DNA of 64,000 bases, taken from Sebastes aleutianus. Taxonomy: Eukaryota; Chordata; Actinopteri; Perciformes; Sebastidae. This document shows, one piece after another, positions 35,861 through 48,019 of this stretch. The notes beneath the pieces are model-generated. The model searched no databases and was not told the DNA's origin. It was given only the letters and a program-made list of their open reading frames with translations. Each line of letters begins with the position of its first letter. Position 1 is the first letter of the stretch. The translations under genes and the position numbers were made by a program. The stretch covers positions 28,080,815 through 28,144,814 of the forward strand of contig CAKAKS010000039.1 of NCBI GenBank assembly GCA_916700875.1, written 5' to 3'.

Positions 35861-35990
35861 CGTGGTCTCGTCCTCATGCAGCACCTGGTCGTATCCGCTG
35901 AGCGCCACGCAGAAAATGATAGCTGTGACATCCTCAAAACAGTGGATCCACTTCTTCCTCTCCGACCTCTGACCTCCCACATCAAACAGC
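35861..35990 (-). CDS. gnao1: gnao1 exon 6: switch II and switch III of G alpha-o
   Basis: The 130-nt exon starts after ...tgtccatcag with G CTG TTT GAT, completing Arg198, and ends at the codon boundary ACG before the strong donor GTAAGG. It encodes LFDVGGQRSERKKWIHCFED, VTAIIFCVALSGYDQVLHED and ETT. DVGGQ is the G3 motif: Asp201 contacts magnesium and Gln205 positions the hydrolytic water. QRSERKKW is switch II, the beta-gamma and effector contact, and VLHEDE is switch III. Gly203 and Arg209, positions mutated in human GNAO1 encephalopathy, are intact. This is the last exon shared by both isoforms. Because it ends in phase 0, it can join either exon 7. Confidence 0.98.
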
Positions 35991-38611
35991 CTGATGGACA
36001 GAGAGGCAGATGTGAATAAATACGTGTGTACACACACACATAAGACAGTGTCTTGGCAGCCAGTCCATTTATAAACTGGGCCTTTTTCTGTTTTTCTGTC
36101 CCTCTCCCTTGTGCTTAAAGTGGTTCTATTGCTTGCAATGATCTGATATTGTAAACAACTGACTTATTGTTGCTATACCTTGCTAAGTATATGCTCCATA
36201 AGTCATACGTTTTCACACTTTTATTTAATTTTCTGTGTTTGAAAAGCTAAATCAGTCCCTCAATAGGATACAAGCTCTAGTCAGAACAAATTTGTAGTGG
36301 GCGAAATCATGTGTTCAAATGCAATCTTGTAAAATGCAGTTTTTGGTGAGAAAATTTAATAAATACAGTTGTTTGAGGGAGATGTTTTCACTGCAATATA
36401 AAAAAAGACTGTGGTATCATGAGCTGCCCGGTGCAAAACCGTGGTAACGGCTTTCCCCTCATTCAGAGGCCATCCTAACCATAATAACAATACTTTAGGA
36501 GCAATAGAAGTCAGAAGGCAGCTAGCGGTATATCACGGTTTTGCACCCTGCGGCTCACGTTACCACAGTTTCACAAACGTGTCAGAGAACTACGGTGGCC
36601 TTCAGGTAACGGAAAAACGTGAAAGGCTCTTGTTAGAGCCAGTGTTTGGTTTGTCCGTTCTGGACTACTGTAGAAACATGCCGGAGCAACATGGTGGACT
36701 CCGTGAAGAGGACCCGCTCCCTATGTAGATGTGAGGAGCTCATTCTAAGCTAACAAAAACACAACAATTCTTAGTTTCAGGTGATTATACACTAATGAAA
36801 ACATAGTTATGAATATTGTATTCCATTTCTGCTAATAGATCCCCTGAAAAGTTACACACTGGTCCTCAATCATTTATTTCCTTATCATTTGAATAGTGTG
36901 TTTTTATGCAAATAAGGATAACATTTCGAATTTACACTGACTTCTGGACTATAGAGTCTAAAGTATAAACGACGTGGAATCTCATGAATTCTAGCAGTTT
37001 TCATCTTATTGTAAATTGTATCCTTTGGATGTATCGTTGATGTGTGGTATCACTGTGTATGTGCTCAGTAATGCCTTGAATGTACGAAGTGTTTTTATGA
37101 AAACCTTTATTTTCCATGTACTGTCTCTGAATATGCCTGTATTTACCCTCAGTCTGAAACGCTCCGTTTTAGTGCATTTCAACAGAATTGTGTTGCTAGA
37201 CTAGGCGTTGCTGTCATTCACATACACTGCAACCGTAACTAAACTGGGACACATTTAGAAAGTTTGCAAACATTTAAAACTGCAAAATGCTCTATATATA
37301 GATAGCATAAGTACAGTTGTGACATCACAACTGTAAGAAATCCTGACGGCTTGTTTAAAGGCACAGTTTCTGAATTCAGGCTGGGTGTATTTCTCCATGG
37401 AGTGGGCGTTTGGATACTTTCACAGTATTTATATAGCACTTAAACCTGCTTTATAATAAAAAAAAGACGTCTTTTACAATGTGGGACCTTTAAGGTACAG
37501 GATGTTCAGATAGGATATACTGGTCTGTGAGTGCTGGGTTTACTACAGATCTTTTATAGAGTGGGAACAGTAAAAACACTACAACTTAGTGTCTTGCCAC
37601 GTCAAACCATGACACGTGACCTTCTGAGGAATACGGTAAAGCTGAAACTGCCAAGCAACAGAACAAGTATACTAGATTATCAAGAAAGAAATAGCTCATA
37701 AACTGTATATGTGAGACCAAATGAAAGTAAGTAATTCACCTCATGTCTCCATAAGCTTGGAATGACCACTGTCGTGTATAAGTTGTATTTTTGTGCTTGT
37801 TAGAGTACACTAGACAAACCGCTACCAGAGAGGAGTGAATCCAAAGTGAAGTGAACCCAGTTCCACATGTGATGGGTATAATGGTAGGTAGGATGATGGG
37901 TTACACCCAGTGCAGGAACACTGTAGTCTCCCACACACTGCCTGACTGCCAGTAATAGCAATTGAGCTGACAATATTTAGGCTTCTCGACAAAACACACC
38001 CAGCAGCACACCGCCTACTCAAATGCAAGAGCAACAGGAGAAAACATCACTCAGTAGAACTAATGTTTCTCTGCATGTTTAAATTGTGCGCCTATGTATC
38101 TGAACACATAATACATATAGTATGTGTGTGTGTGTGTGAGAAAGATTGGGACAGAAAATGCAACAACAAACATCAGTTGAAGTGTGATGGTGCATCCATC
38201 CAGAAAAATAATTGGTGTCTACAGTTTATTAACCTCTCTGCTCTGTGTGCCTATCAATACTTTCCATGTGTGTGTGTATGCACATGCACACAGGCAGAAG
38301 TATGGTTATTAAATTAGAGGTCAGAAAAAGCCTCCCCTCCTTTTCAGTCTTTCCTCTCCTCCTACCCTCCCAACACACCCCTTCTCTTCGCAATCATTCC
38401 CACAGCTCCTTGCTCTAATTGAATCAGATCTCGTTATAATGACAGACAATCACAGATATAGACACTCGTTTAAAGCATTTCATCTCATTAATTACAGACT
38501 GGAGTTCTTACTGTACTGTGCGCGTGGTTGAAGAGGAACAGACGGAGAGATGAATCAAAGGCAGTACTGGTGACAGTAAAAGAAATGTCAATGTCCTGAG
38601 TTAATACTGAC
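35991..38611 (-). other. gnao1 intron 5
   Basis: The 2.6-kb intron has donor GTCAGT and acceptor tgtccatcag. It includes one copy (about 36625-36866) of a dispersed repeat that is also present at 62752-62988, with a foldback-like stretch just before it (36420-36600). The region 36870-38600 contains short TG runs only. Confidence 0.85.
36625..36866 (+). repeat. dispersed repeat, copy 1
   Basis: Shares GAGCCAGTGTTTGGTTTGTC, GTAGAAACATG, AACACAACAATTCTTAGTTT and AATAGATCCCC ... TTACACACTG with 62752-62988. Non-coding and widespread-looking. Confidence 0.75.
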
Positions 38612-38740
38612 CTGAAGTGGAGGTTTTTGAAGGTAAAGTGTGTCTCGACGATGCCCGTGGTCTTCACTCGGGTCCTCAGGATGTCCTGCTCTGTGGGCTG
38701 GTAGTCTGGCGCACCGATCCGGTCTAGGCTGTCTAGGTAG
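38612..38740 (-). CDS. gnao1: gnao1 exon 5: linker 2 and switch I of G alpha-o
   Basis: The 129-nt exon begins after gtgtgtgcag with C TAC CTA GAC, where the C completes the split Tyr155 codon. It ends TTC AG, leaving Arg198 split, before donor GTCAGT. The product is YYLDSLDRIGAPDYQPTEQD followed by ILRTRVKTTGIVETHFTFKN and LHFR. Switch I is visible as RTRVKTTGIVE. Arg179 is the catalytic arginine finger (the cholera-toxin-type site) and Thr182 binds the magnesium ion. The segment after it forms strands beta-2 and beta-3 of the GTPase core. The only notable substitution against recalled mammalian alpha-o is A166P in the loop before switch I. Length and both phases equal the family standard. 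Confidence 0.98.
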
Positions 38741-39107
38741 CTGCACACACACAAAGACAGGCACAACTGTAAATCAAAAGCGATCCACTTCTAGTTTAGC
38801 TATCGTAACAGGAGACACAGAAGGCCTGTCGAGCTTTGGATTTCTCCACATGCTGGAGTGGTGTACATGAGGCTGTAGTGGGATGTTCTGCATTTAAAGG
38901 GTTTGGAGAATTGCGTCTTTTTTTAGCCTTTCCTAGACTACACTAGAATTACCACCTCACGGTTGTCTGCCTCCGCCAACCAGTTAAATTGCAGTTTACA
39001 TCCACGTCGGTCCAAAATGTCATCACTTCATCATTACATCCTGTTAAGACATTTGTGTGAAACTGAACATATGAATTCTTGAGTTATGGCCAAAAACAGG
39101 CTTTGTG

Positions 39108-39122
39108 AGGTCACAGTGACCT
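39108..39122. promoter_or_regulatory. perfect estrogen-response-element palindrome
   Basis: AGGTCACAGTGACCT equals the consensus AGGTCA-n3-TGACCT on both strands. It is followed at once by TGACCTTTGACC (39123-39134), a DR1 arrangement on the minus strand. The motif match is exact; activity is unknown. Confidence 0.5.
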
Positions 39123-39240
39123 TGACCTTTGACCACCGAAATCCAATCAGTTCATCCTTGAGTCCAAGTGGATGATTGTTGCCAAATTTGTAGAAATCCC
39201 CTCAAGCCATTCTTGAGATATCACGAGTGGGATGTACTTG

Positions 39241-39255
39241 AGGTCACAGTGACCT
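39241..39255. promoter_or_regulatory. second perfect ERE palindrome
   Basis: AGGTCACAGTGACCT again, in the second tandem unit 133 bp on. The adjoining DR1 seen at the first site is decayed here (TTGAGCACC). Confidence 0.5.
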
Positions 39256-40088
39256 TTGAGCACCAAAATCAAATCAGTTCATCCTTTAGTCTAAGTTGAC
39301 GTTTGTGCCAAATTTGAAGAAATTTCCTCCGGCCATTCCTGAGATATTGTGTTCACAAGAAAGGACCGGACGTACGTACAGTATGTACGTACAGACAGAC
39401 GGACAACCCAAAAACATAATGCATCCGACCACGGCTGTCGTCGGCGCGGAAGCAAACAAAAACATGAGCAAAAGTGCAGGGAATAGATTAACAGTGATGA
39501 TCTGCTTACATAATTTGCTAATGTTAGTTAGTCCGGCTAACTATAGCTTATTACCTAGAGTAGACAAGAGTGTTACAAGACCAAGGAGCACATCATTAAC
39601 AAGTGTTTGGGGTTACAGGTTATCACATTGACAGTGTGGAAAGTGGTCGTGGATGCTACTAGAGTTTAGGCTAATGTTAGCGTTCAGCTCTTATTCGATT
39701 TACGAAAGTTTACACTCCAGCTACCACGATACGCAAGATAGTGCTGTGTTTGCCAAATTCATCGGTTAGTCCTCGTCTTAAAAGCCTTTTCTCTTGTCAC
39801 GTTAAAATTGTAAACAGACTTTTTGAAAATGAGCTAAATGGTGTAATGTTAGAACAAAATAACTCTGTTATACACAGAGTCCACACCACAACTATAACGA
39901 CAAAGAACGTGGCGAACGATATCCTTGGGATCATTTTCAGAGCGCCTAAAGAGTAAGTGTACAGTAGCAACGGTAACTGAGGCTTAGCAAACGGTCAGTT
40001 CTGATACTTGTTCCTTATAATTGTTTTTCTCTTCCTTTGAAGTCGGCCACAAATCTACTAGTGGCTCTGTGCATCTCACCTTTTAGAC

Positions 40089-40441
40089 TAAAGCTGCAAA
40101 GATTAATCGATTAGTTGTCAAATATTACATTAATCACCAATTTTGATAATTGATACATTTTTGTTTGTGTATTTTTTTAAGAAAGAAAAAGTCTAAATTC
40201 TCTGATTCCAGCTTCTTAAAAGGTGAATATTATCTGATTTCTTTACTCCTCTCTGACAGTAAACTGAATATCTTTGAGTTGTGGACAAAACAAGACATTT
40301 CAGGACGTCATATTGGGCTTTGGGAAACACTGATCAACATTTTTCACCATTTTCTGACATTTTAAAGACCAAACTTATTGATTAATCGAGAAATGAATCG
40401 ACACAAATCGACAATGAAAATAATTGTTAGTTGCAGACCTA
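40089..40441 (+). mobile_element. hAT-type MITE with perfect 8-bp target duplication
   Basis: The 353-bp element starts TAAAGCTGCAAAGATTAATC and ends ...GTTAGTTGCAGACCTA, imperfect inverted ends. TTTTAGAC flanks it exactly on both sides (40081-40088 and 40442-40449). It has no coding capacity. The outer element at 42268-43315 belongs to the same family. Confidence 0.9.
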
Positions 40442-42267
40442 TTTTAGACTCAAGAAGGCCTCAGTAGCTTGAAGGGCAGTTTGCTGATCACACTGACAGA
40501 GTAGAAGTCTGACTAAATAAAAGGGATGCATTTGTTTTGCTGTAATCCACTTTGTGTTACAGTGTAATGATGTATGTCATGGCGCACGTGGGTGAAACAG
40601 AAAACATTACATAACAAGCAGAATGTGACAACCACCCACTGGATTACTGTCATTAATAATGATAGTAAAAGTGCTACTCTACTGACTACAGTAAGGTAAC
40701 TGCCTAGCCCCAACAGGTTCTCTCTATGGGAGGTCAGAGGTCAGGTTGAGCTACAGATCAGTACTGTCAGAACAAGTAGAGGGCGTTTTCAGAGACATTT
40801 TCATGGTCTCCCATCAAATAATTGCGCATATTTCCCTGATTCTTACACATTAAATGAATAAAGACCATCTGCCCTAATTAGCAGATAAAATACACAAGGA
40901 AGCTAAGTTACCATGTTGAGTAGCCACCTGGTGAGGAGTGAGAAAAGCTAAGTGGGTGGGTGAGATGACTCAGTCGGTTCAGTTACGTAATGGAATATCC
41001 CTGGAAGTGGATATTTATTCTTTAATGTAGAAGTATAAATCAAATAATCCTTAATGATACATTTCAGAGATTCACCTCACAGCCCATGCAGGCAGCTCCC
41101 TGGCTGAGGGATGATCATTACTGTATTAATCCACCCGACCATCAAGCAAAGAATAGGAGAGACTACAGTGAAGAAAGAGCTGTGGCTTCATTAGTTATTC
41201 ACTTTGACAGCATGGCACACTGAGAATCATTTATTCTGATTGGCTGCCAGGTTATGTTCTTTTAATGCTATATTCTTTGCCTATACTGACTTGCAGCTGT
41301 GCAATGCCCACCTTGGAGGGTTTTATTCCTTCCATATTCCCTTCTGAAAACAGCTTCACTAAAACCAAGTGCAGAGTGAGGTCTGAGCGAGCAATACAAG
41401 CTATTGGTATTCTAAACATACAGAGATGGGCCGACAGATTGTCAGACAGAAAGAGAGCAGCAGAAGATATGAAGAGAAAATACATCCACATCATGCATCC
41501 ATTTAGTGTAGGCTAATGGATGTAACGTTTTTATTTATAGATTGGTGAGAGTGTTGTTTCAGAGCTTTTATAAATGGATGATGAGCTACTTCCAAGAGAA
41601 TGAGAAAAAGAGATAAAGGCTAGAGAGGGAGGGAGATATGGGCTGATGGTACACACACACGCCGCACACACATTGCTTGAGTGACAAGAACTATTGATTA
41701 CACAGAAAGGAATATGGGTTAAAGCTTGGGGTGTGGAGAGGAAGTAGATAGGGAGAGCTGAAAGGATTGGAAGATAATCAAACACTATGAAATAAAAACT
41801 AAAACAAAACTAACAAATCATCACAAATGCCTACTAAAGCACATCTTATGGTGTTCAGTGCTTTTAATGTATACAGTGTTTCTAGAAACATAAGAACGGC
41901 TGTTCAAACAACATACAATGTTCTACAATCATACTGTCATTACTGCATTTTCCAACGCCGCTGTTCTCCAGCAGTGACAATTGTTCAAGTATTGTGGTTC
42001 TATGTTGTCAAGCTTTAAGAGAATCTACATGGACAATAAATACAACAGAGATCTATGTGTTAAAGCCCAAAGAATATTGCTTTAACAGACACATAAACCT
42101 ACCCCAACCCCAACGTCAGACTCTCTCCACCATCATTGCTTCCATCCTCCTGCAGCTGTTGTTCTTCATCATTAACTGAATACGATTTGTATGTCGATGA
42201 GAACATATAAAGTGTGTTTGGATATACTGAAACACTGACAAAATGATGGTTTAAACACACACATGAA

Positions 42268-43315
42268 AAGTAAATTAATTGAAAATTGATCAGCAACTAT
42301 TTTGGTAATCGATCAATTTATGTTTGTTTTTTTAAGCAAAAATGCCCAAATATTCAGTGGTTCCACCTTCTCAAATGAATGAATTTAATGCTTTTCTTTG
42401 TCACATGATCGTAAACAGAATATCTTTGGGTTGTGGATTGTTGTCAGATAAACAAAGAATTTGAATATGTCATGTTGGGCTCTGGTAAACTGACATTTTT
42501 CACTACTTTATGATGTTTTATAGACTCTACGATTAATTGGTGTGTCGGGAATCAACAGACTAGGGTTGTCAAAGTTTATTTGGTTTTAACATCACTAATT
42601 TCTTTAATGCATTAATGCAACTTGCGATTTTTAGGTGTTAAAGCTAGAGTGAAGATATTGATATTGATATTGATATTGATGAAAAACTAGAAAACAAGAG
42701 GAATCAATTGGTACCAGCCACCAGTTACATAACACTCCAAACTTACGCTAAATTTTAGTGAGGAAAAACTGCCATGGCCATTTTCAAAGGTGTCCCTTGA
42801 CCTCTGACCTCAAGATATGTGAATGAAAATGGGTTCTATGGGTACCTACGAGTCTCTCCTTTACAGACATGCCCACTTTATGATAATCACATGCAGTTTG
42901 GGGCAAGTCATAGTCAAGTCAGCACACTGACACACTGACAGCTGTTGTTGCCTGTTGGGCTGCAGTTTGCCATGTTATGATTTGAGCATATTTTTTTATG
43001 CTAAATGCAGTACCTGTGAGGGTTTCTGGACAATATTTGTCATTGTTTTGTGTTGTTAATTGATTTCTAATAATGAAAATATACATACATTTGCATAAAG
43101 TAGCATATTTGTCCACTCCCATGTTGATAAGAGTATTAAATACTTGACAAATCTCCCTTTAAGGTACATTTTGAAATCATAAAAAATGTGTGATTAATTT
43201 GCAATGAATCCCGATTAACTATGGACAATCATGCGTTAATGGCGATTAAATATTTTAATCGACTGACCTACAACAGATGAATTGATAATGATAATATTCG
43301 CTAGTTGTAGCCCTA
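42268..43315 (+). mobile_element. hAT-type MITE split by another hAT element
   Basis: From about AAATTAATTGAAAATTGATC through AGAATATCTTTGGGTTGTGG to GGGAATCAACAGA(C), then again from CAACAGATGAATTGATAATG to TAGTTGTAGCCCTA, this matches the family at 40089-40441. The gap is filled by 42561-43270. The left end is eroded. Confidence 0.75.
42561..43270 (-). mobile_element. hAT-type element nested in a related MITE
   Basis: The 710-bp insert starts TAGGGTTGTCAAAG and ends TTAATCGACTGACCTA. CAACAGAC (42553-42560) and CAACAGAT (43271-43278) form an 8-bp target duplication with one mismatch. The interior from TTTTCAAAGGTGTCCC to CATGCAGTTTGGGGCAA is the reverse complement of the interior of 27749-28457. 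A TTGATA tandem run lies at 42654-42680. No transposase frame. Confidence 0.88.
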
Positions 43316-45793
43316 CTAGGTATTATAAAATGCATGTCCTCTCAAGCTGTATGCTGGAAGTCATTGAATCTTGTCCTCTCTTCACTAATTTCGCCCCTTG
43401 CTGTCTTTTTCTTTTTCCTGTCAGACTCTAGTAGCTGTGAAGAATTGATAAACACCAGAAAAAGAACTAGCAGGCTACACATAGATATTTCACTATTGAG
43501 TAAGAAAGGTCAGTTAGAGTTGCCATTATTATTGGGGCTCATACTGTAAATGTGACCCTTCTGACCTTTACCACCACTGGAGGTTGAACCCTCTCTGAAT
43601 AGAAGCTGTCAGCTCCCCCTGGTCACTGTTTCCACCCTGCAGTCACTTTTTAGAAAAATGTTTTTGACATGAACTTACATTAACACTGCTGCTGCCAACA
43701 TTATTTCATATACAGTATAGAACTCCTGTCCCCTGAAGGTCTTACCATTAAATCACGCCTGGGCAGGTTAATGACTTTTATATGCTTGGGAGTCCTGGCT
43801 TTTAGATGGCATACTGTATGTAGAGCAGCACTGCATTAGACCCTTTACCCATCCTGATATTACTCTTCATGGTGCACTAAGTCGATTAACAGCAGACCCC
43901 AGTGTATGATACTCTCATCCCCCTGGTGATGCACAGTATTATAGATGATCAAAGAGTGTTAGTCACAAAAAAGAGAAACAAAAAGTGAGAATGTTGCCCG
44001 TGAGGTGATAATGGCAGAGGAAGATCTTAAGTATCAAACAAGACCTCTTATTATAGGAAGTACAATAATACTATATAATAATAGTAATAATGCATTTTCT
44101 GTAACTAAGCAACCAACTGCAGAGTTGACAAATTTGCTTCCTGTTTACACCGGTATGCACATGCTCACTGTATGTGAATGGTCATGTGATATGCGTTTTT
44201 GGGCATGTTAGTATGGACAAAGATTTTTTCTAAAACGGTGTTATTCTAAATTCTGGCACCAAGAATTTAATTTTTACTGCAAATGTATATCGGTTCAAAA
44301 TATATTGATTACCGGTCTCCTTTGTTACTAATAATCAATATTGGGATCGGCCAAAAAAAAGAAAACGTCCTTCTGACAAGCTGTGATATTCAGCATCACT
44401 CTCAACACTTTGTTAACACACACAGACACACACCACCCCTCTCTCTGTCACAGACTCTTCTATTTTCAGTAGCCTGTAGTATTGTTACATGGAATGTGTA
44501 AAAAGAGTCACCGCATTGACCGGTAATTAACATCAACTAGTGTTGATAAAACAGAGGCTTGATGCTAAAGCGGATTGGTAGTATTTTTCTTTGAATTAGA
44601 AACCAAGGTGAGACGTCTAAAGGCCAACAGTGAGAGAGATGCAGACACGGTACAGTAAGTGGATAAGTATGCAGGCGAGTGGCTGCCAAGCTACAGCACA
44701 GTCATATTGATCACTTGCTATATTAACTAAAGTGCAATGACCCAACATTAGCCATTTATATCAGCATGTGGTTCACTACAGAAATCAAACCCATCAAACA
44801 AAGACCACAAATTATAATACGGTAGCTGTCTGAGCTGTATCATTAAGTGCATGTAAGTGACATTTCAATATAAGAGGCTGTTGACAATGTACTATATCTG
44901 CAAGTGTATAATAAATATGATTTATCTATAAACATATACAAATGCATTTTAAGGCATAATTTGTATACTTTGAAACATACCTTAAAACATGCCTATGTCA
45001 CATTTATGTTTTTTACAGTATAAGCCCAAGGGAGGTCCACCGTCCTGCTTCATAGCTGTTGCTAAGTAACCGTTTTTTAGATTGTTATACGTCTCCCGTA
45101 TTGTGATGTTATGACACATATTTACAACCAGCACTTGTCACTTCTACAGAAACTGCAGCGACATGATGCAACATGATACAACCTGGCCACAACATAAAAG
45201 GGCTCTGAATCGATAGAGGAAAAAGCCCCGTCATTATTTGGCCCAGAGAAGAAGAAGATAAACCAGGAAATTTCACACTAGCGGTGTACGCACGCTTCAA
45301 GGCACATCTTAAAGCAACACTGACCAGATCACGTCATCTATTTTGTATTTTGGCCTTTTGTGAAGGGAAGCATGCTGACCTTTAAACATTAGGATACCTG
45401 TGTTGTAAACACAAGATACAGTTAAGTTTCTAAAGCCAGAAGTGTACAAATAACAGTACCCACCGGCACCAGGATGTACTATGTTTATCTATTCAAATCA
45501 ATATGGCTGAAGTAGCTTTACATTATTACCTGGTAAGAAGTTCAATGATGTTAAATTATCAAATGCAATGCAAGATGCACAATCAATATCTGTAGTAAAG
45601 AATGGATAATGATGCCCCTTTGACTGACATTTAACATCAATTAGTGTTGGTATCAAGTATACTCAGACTGCCTGCTATTAGTGGGCATGATGCACTCCAT
45701 CTATTTAATACCGCAGTCTTTCAGTGTAATAAACCAAAGCACCAAGGCCATGCTCTGGTTCGCTGTCCATTTAACTACTTCATCTGGCATGTT

Positions 45794-46046
45794 AAAGGGA
45801 TAGTTTGGGTGTTTTGAAGTTGGGTTGTATGAGGTACTTATCCATAGTCAGTGTATTACCTACAGTAGATGGCGTTCAGCACGCCCCCAGTTTGGAGAAA
45901 CAGACAGGAGTTCCAACACGGGAGCAAAGCAATGTACTGCTGTGGACGGGGGCAGCAACAAAACGTATGTATGCCGACCGCCATCTTCTGTAGGTAATAC
46001 ACTGATTATAGATAAGTAGCTCATGCAACCCCACTTCGAAACTAAC
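45794..46046 (+). mobile_element. foldback MITE, copy 1
   Basis: TGTATGAGGTACTTATCCAT ... GTGTATTACCTACAGTAGAT on the left is mirrored by CTTCTGTAGGTAATACACTG ... ATAAGTAGCTCATGCAACCC on the right, with a ~100-bp loop. The family recurs at 51300-51588. Confidence 0.8.
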
Positions 46047-47365
46047 GCTTTTAATGTCATTGCATATGTGTGCATATAGAGGATGTGACTGAGGCCAAGT
46101 TGGTACATGCATACTGCTGTGTCAAAAAGGCAGGGGATGTAAATCATAAACAGAGTGTGTGTGTATTGTAGTAAATAGGTCACGACATGCAGGGCTGATA
46201 GAGAGAGGTGGCTGCAGGCAGTACTTGCTTGTCTCAGAATAGTACCTTCTGCTTTCTATGTTATACAAACACCCGTTACATGCATGTGTGATTACACACA
46301 CACATACACACACAAACAGTCCCTACTCATACTATAACTTTCTTCACTAAATACCCAACCTTTAACCAAACTGTAGCTCCTGACAACCAAAAAAAGGCAC
46401 GCACTCACAGTCAAACTTAGTGTGGTCTGATCATGTGATATCTGTCCTATCAGTTCATTGGCTGGTTGGCCTGTTCTGCTCCACGGGCCACAACATAATA
46501 GGAAGTGTGCATCAATCTTTAATGTGACATTTACCACAGGCACACAAACGGACGCACACATACACACGTGCATTGCACACATGCACACACACTTTCACTC
46601 ACACACACAAACACACAACGGATGTTGTTTGAGTTAATTGACCACATGTAAATGTTGACAGGAATATGTTTGCTCTTCCAAGATGTCTGCCAAGACGAAG
46701 GGATACCATAAGTGCTGCAACTCTCTCTCTCGCTCTCTGTCTCCACCTTTTCTTGCTTCCTCATCATTTTTGACTTACTGACTCGCTCTTTTCCTTGCCT
46801 TTTTAGTATCATTTGTCTCGCGGCCTGTATCATTCCATCATTTTGACGTGTTTTCTTTGTCCAAGCCTCTGTTTAAATTCCCAATCTTCACTTATCTCTC
46901 TATATCTTCCCTGCCCTTTATCTTTCTGTCTTTTCTCATGTTCTCTGCTCTCTTCAGCCTTCTCTATCTTCTGCTATTTATTCTGCTTTATGTTACCTCT
47001 GTGTCTGCATTAGCGTCGCTTCTGGACACGTTTTTCAACTGGTAGATTCTCATCCAAATGGTGCATTTGATCTCATCTCTAGGTGTGGTTTCTTCTCATT
47101 TTAGCCAGTTCTAATGTAAGGGTCACTGTTTTTTATAATTGACTATCGTCTCTAAATTCTAAGTAAGAACTTTCAATCTCACTAACAAACAATGTAATAT
47201 AGTAGAAATCCAAAGGCAGGCAAGCTTTTGTATAACTTTTCCTGAATGAATATCATTGTGCAATGACTCATAAAAAAAAACATAAGTCAATAGCATTTCA
47301 ACATGAGCATACTTTATGCTTTTCCCCATAAAATGCATTGGTGTCTGTTGTTATATAGTTTAAAG

Positions 47366-48019
47366 CTGTGGTTCCCAACCTGGGGTCCTGCCCCCCCTTA
47401 GGAGGGCACCAAAGATCACAGGGGGTGCGACAGGATTTGTCTGCTCTGAGGTTGTCAAAATTAGGTTTGCACATCTAGAACTAAAATCATAACACACTAA
47501 CTGGACAATTTATACAAAAGTCTGTTTATAAAACTATTTTTGCTACTTAGTAGACCACACTCTGTTTAAACCCGGTACTTGTGCACAGTTGCAGATAAAG
47601 ATCAGGCTACACTAATATTATTATTCTATTAGTAGAATTAGATTCCAGTGGTGGCTGTGTAGGATTATTTCTGATTGATGTGACATTTCCAAAAACTCCA
47701 GGGCGTTGTCAAGTCCAAAAGTCCAGATTTAATGGAAAAAGATAGATGTAATAATTTCCAAAATTCACAACATGTTTTTATCGAATGAAATATTCTGATT
47801 CAATCCATATTTGTTGCCGTTTAGCTGACGAGTTATATTCATTAAAGAAAGTTGATTTAATAAAAAAAGAAAAGCTAATCTAATACACTGAATCACCTTA
47901 TTCAAATTGAGGATTTTGTTCGATTTGTACATTTTGGGTGATGACATAAGAAAATATGGGAGCTTTTCTTAGATGCAAAATGGGTGGGGGCTTCAGGGAA
48001 AATAGGTTGGGAACCACGA
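47366..48019 (+). mobile_element. hAT-type MITE, 8-bp target duplication
   Basis: The left end CTGTGGTTCCCAACCTGGGG is mirrored by the right end AATAGGTTGGGAACCACGA. The flanks GTTTAAAG (47358-47365) and GCTTAAAG (48020-48027) differ at one base. The 654-bp body has no transposase. Confidence 0.8.

Larger units (their letters stand above)
39000..39450 (+). repeat. fish repeat with 133-bp tandem units carrying ERE palindromes
   Basis: Two tandem units with a 133-bp offset share GAGGTCACAGTGACCTT, then CAATCAGTTCATCCTT, GCCAAATTTG and GCCATTCYTGAGATAT. They are followed by a TACGTACAGTATGTACGTAC palindrome-rich stretch and the ending AACCCAAAAACATAATGCAT ... CGGCTGTCGTCGGCGCGGA. I recognise the general form as a common fish dispersed repeat but cannot name the family. 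Confidence 0.75.
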
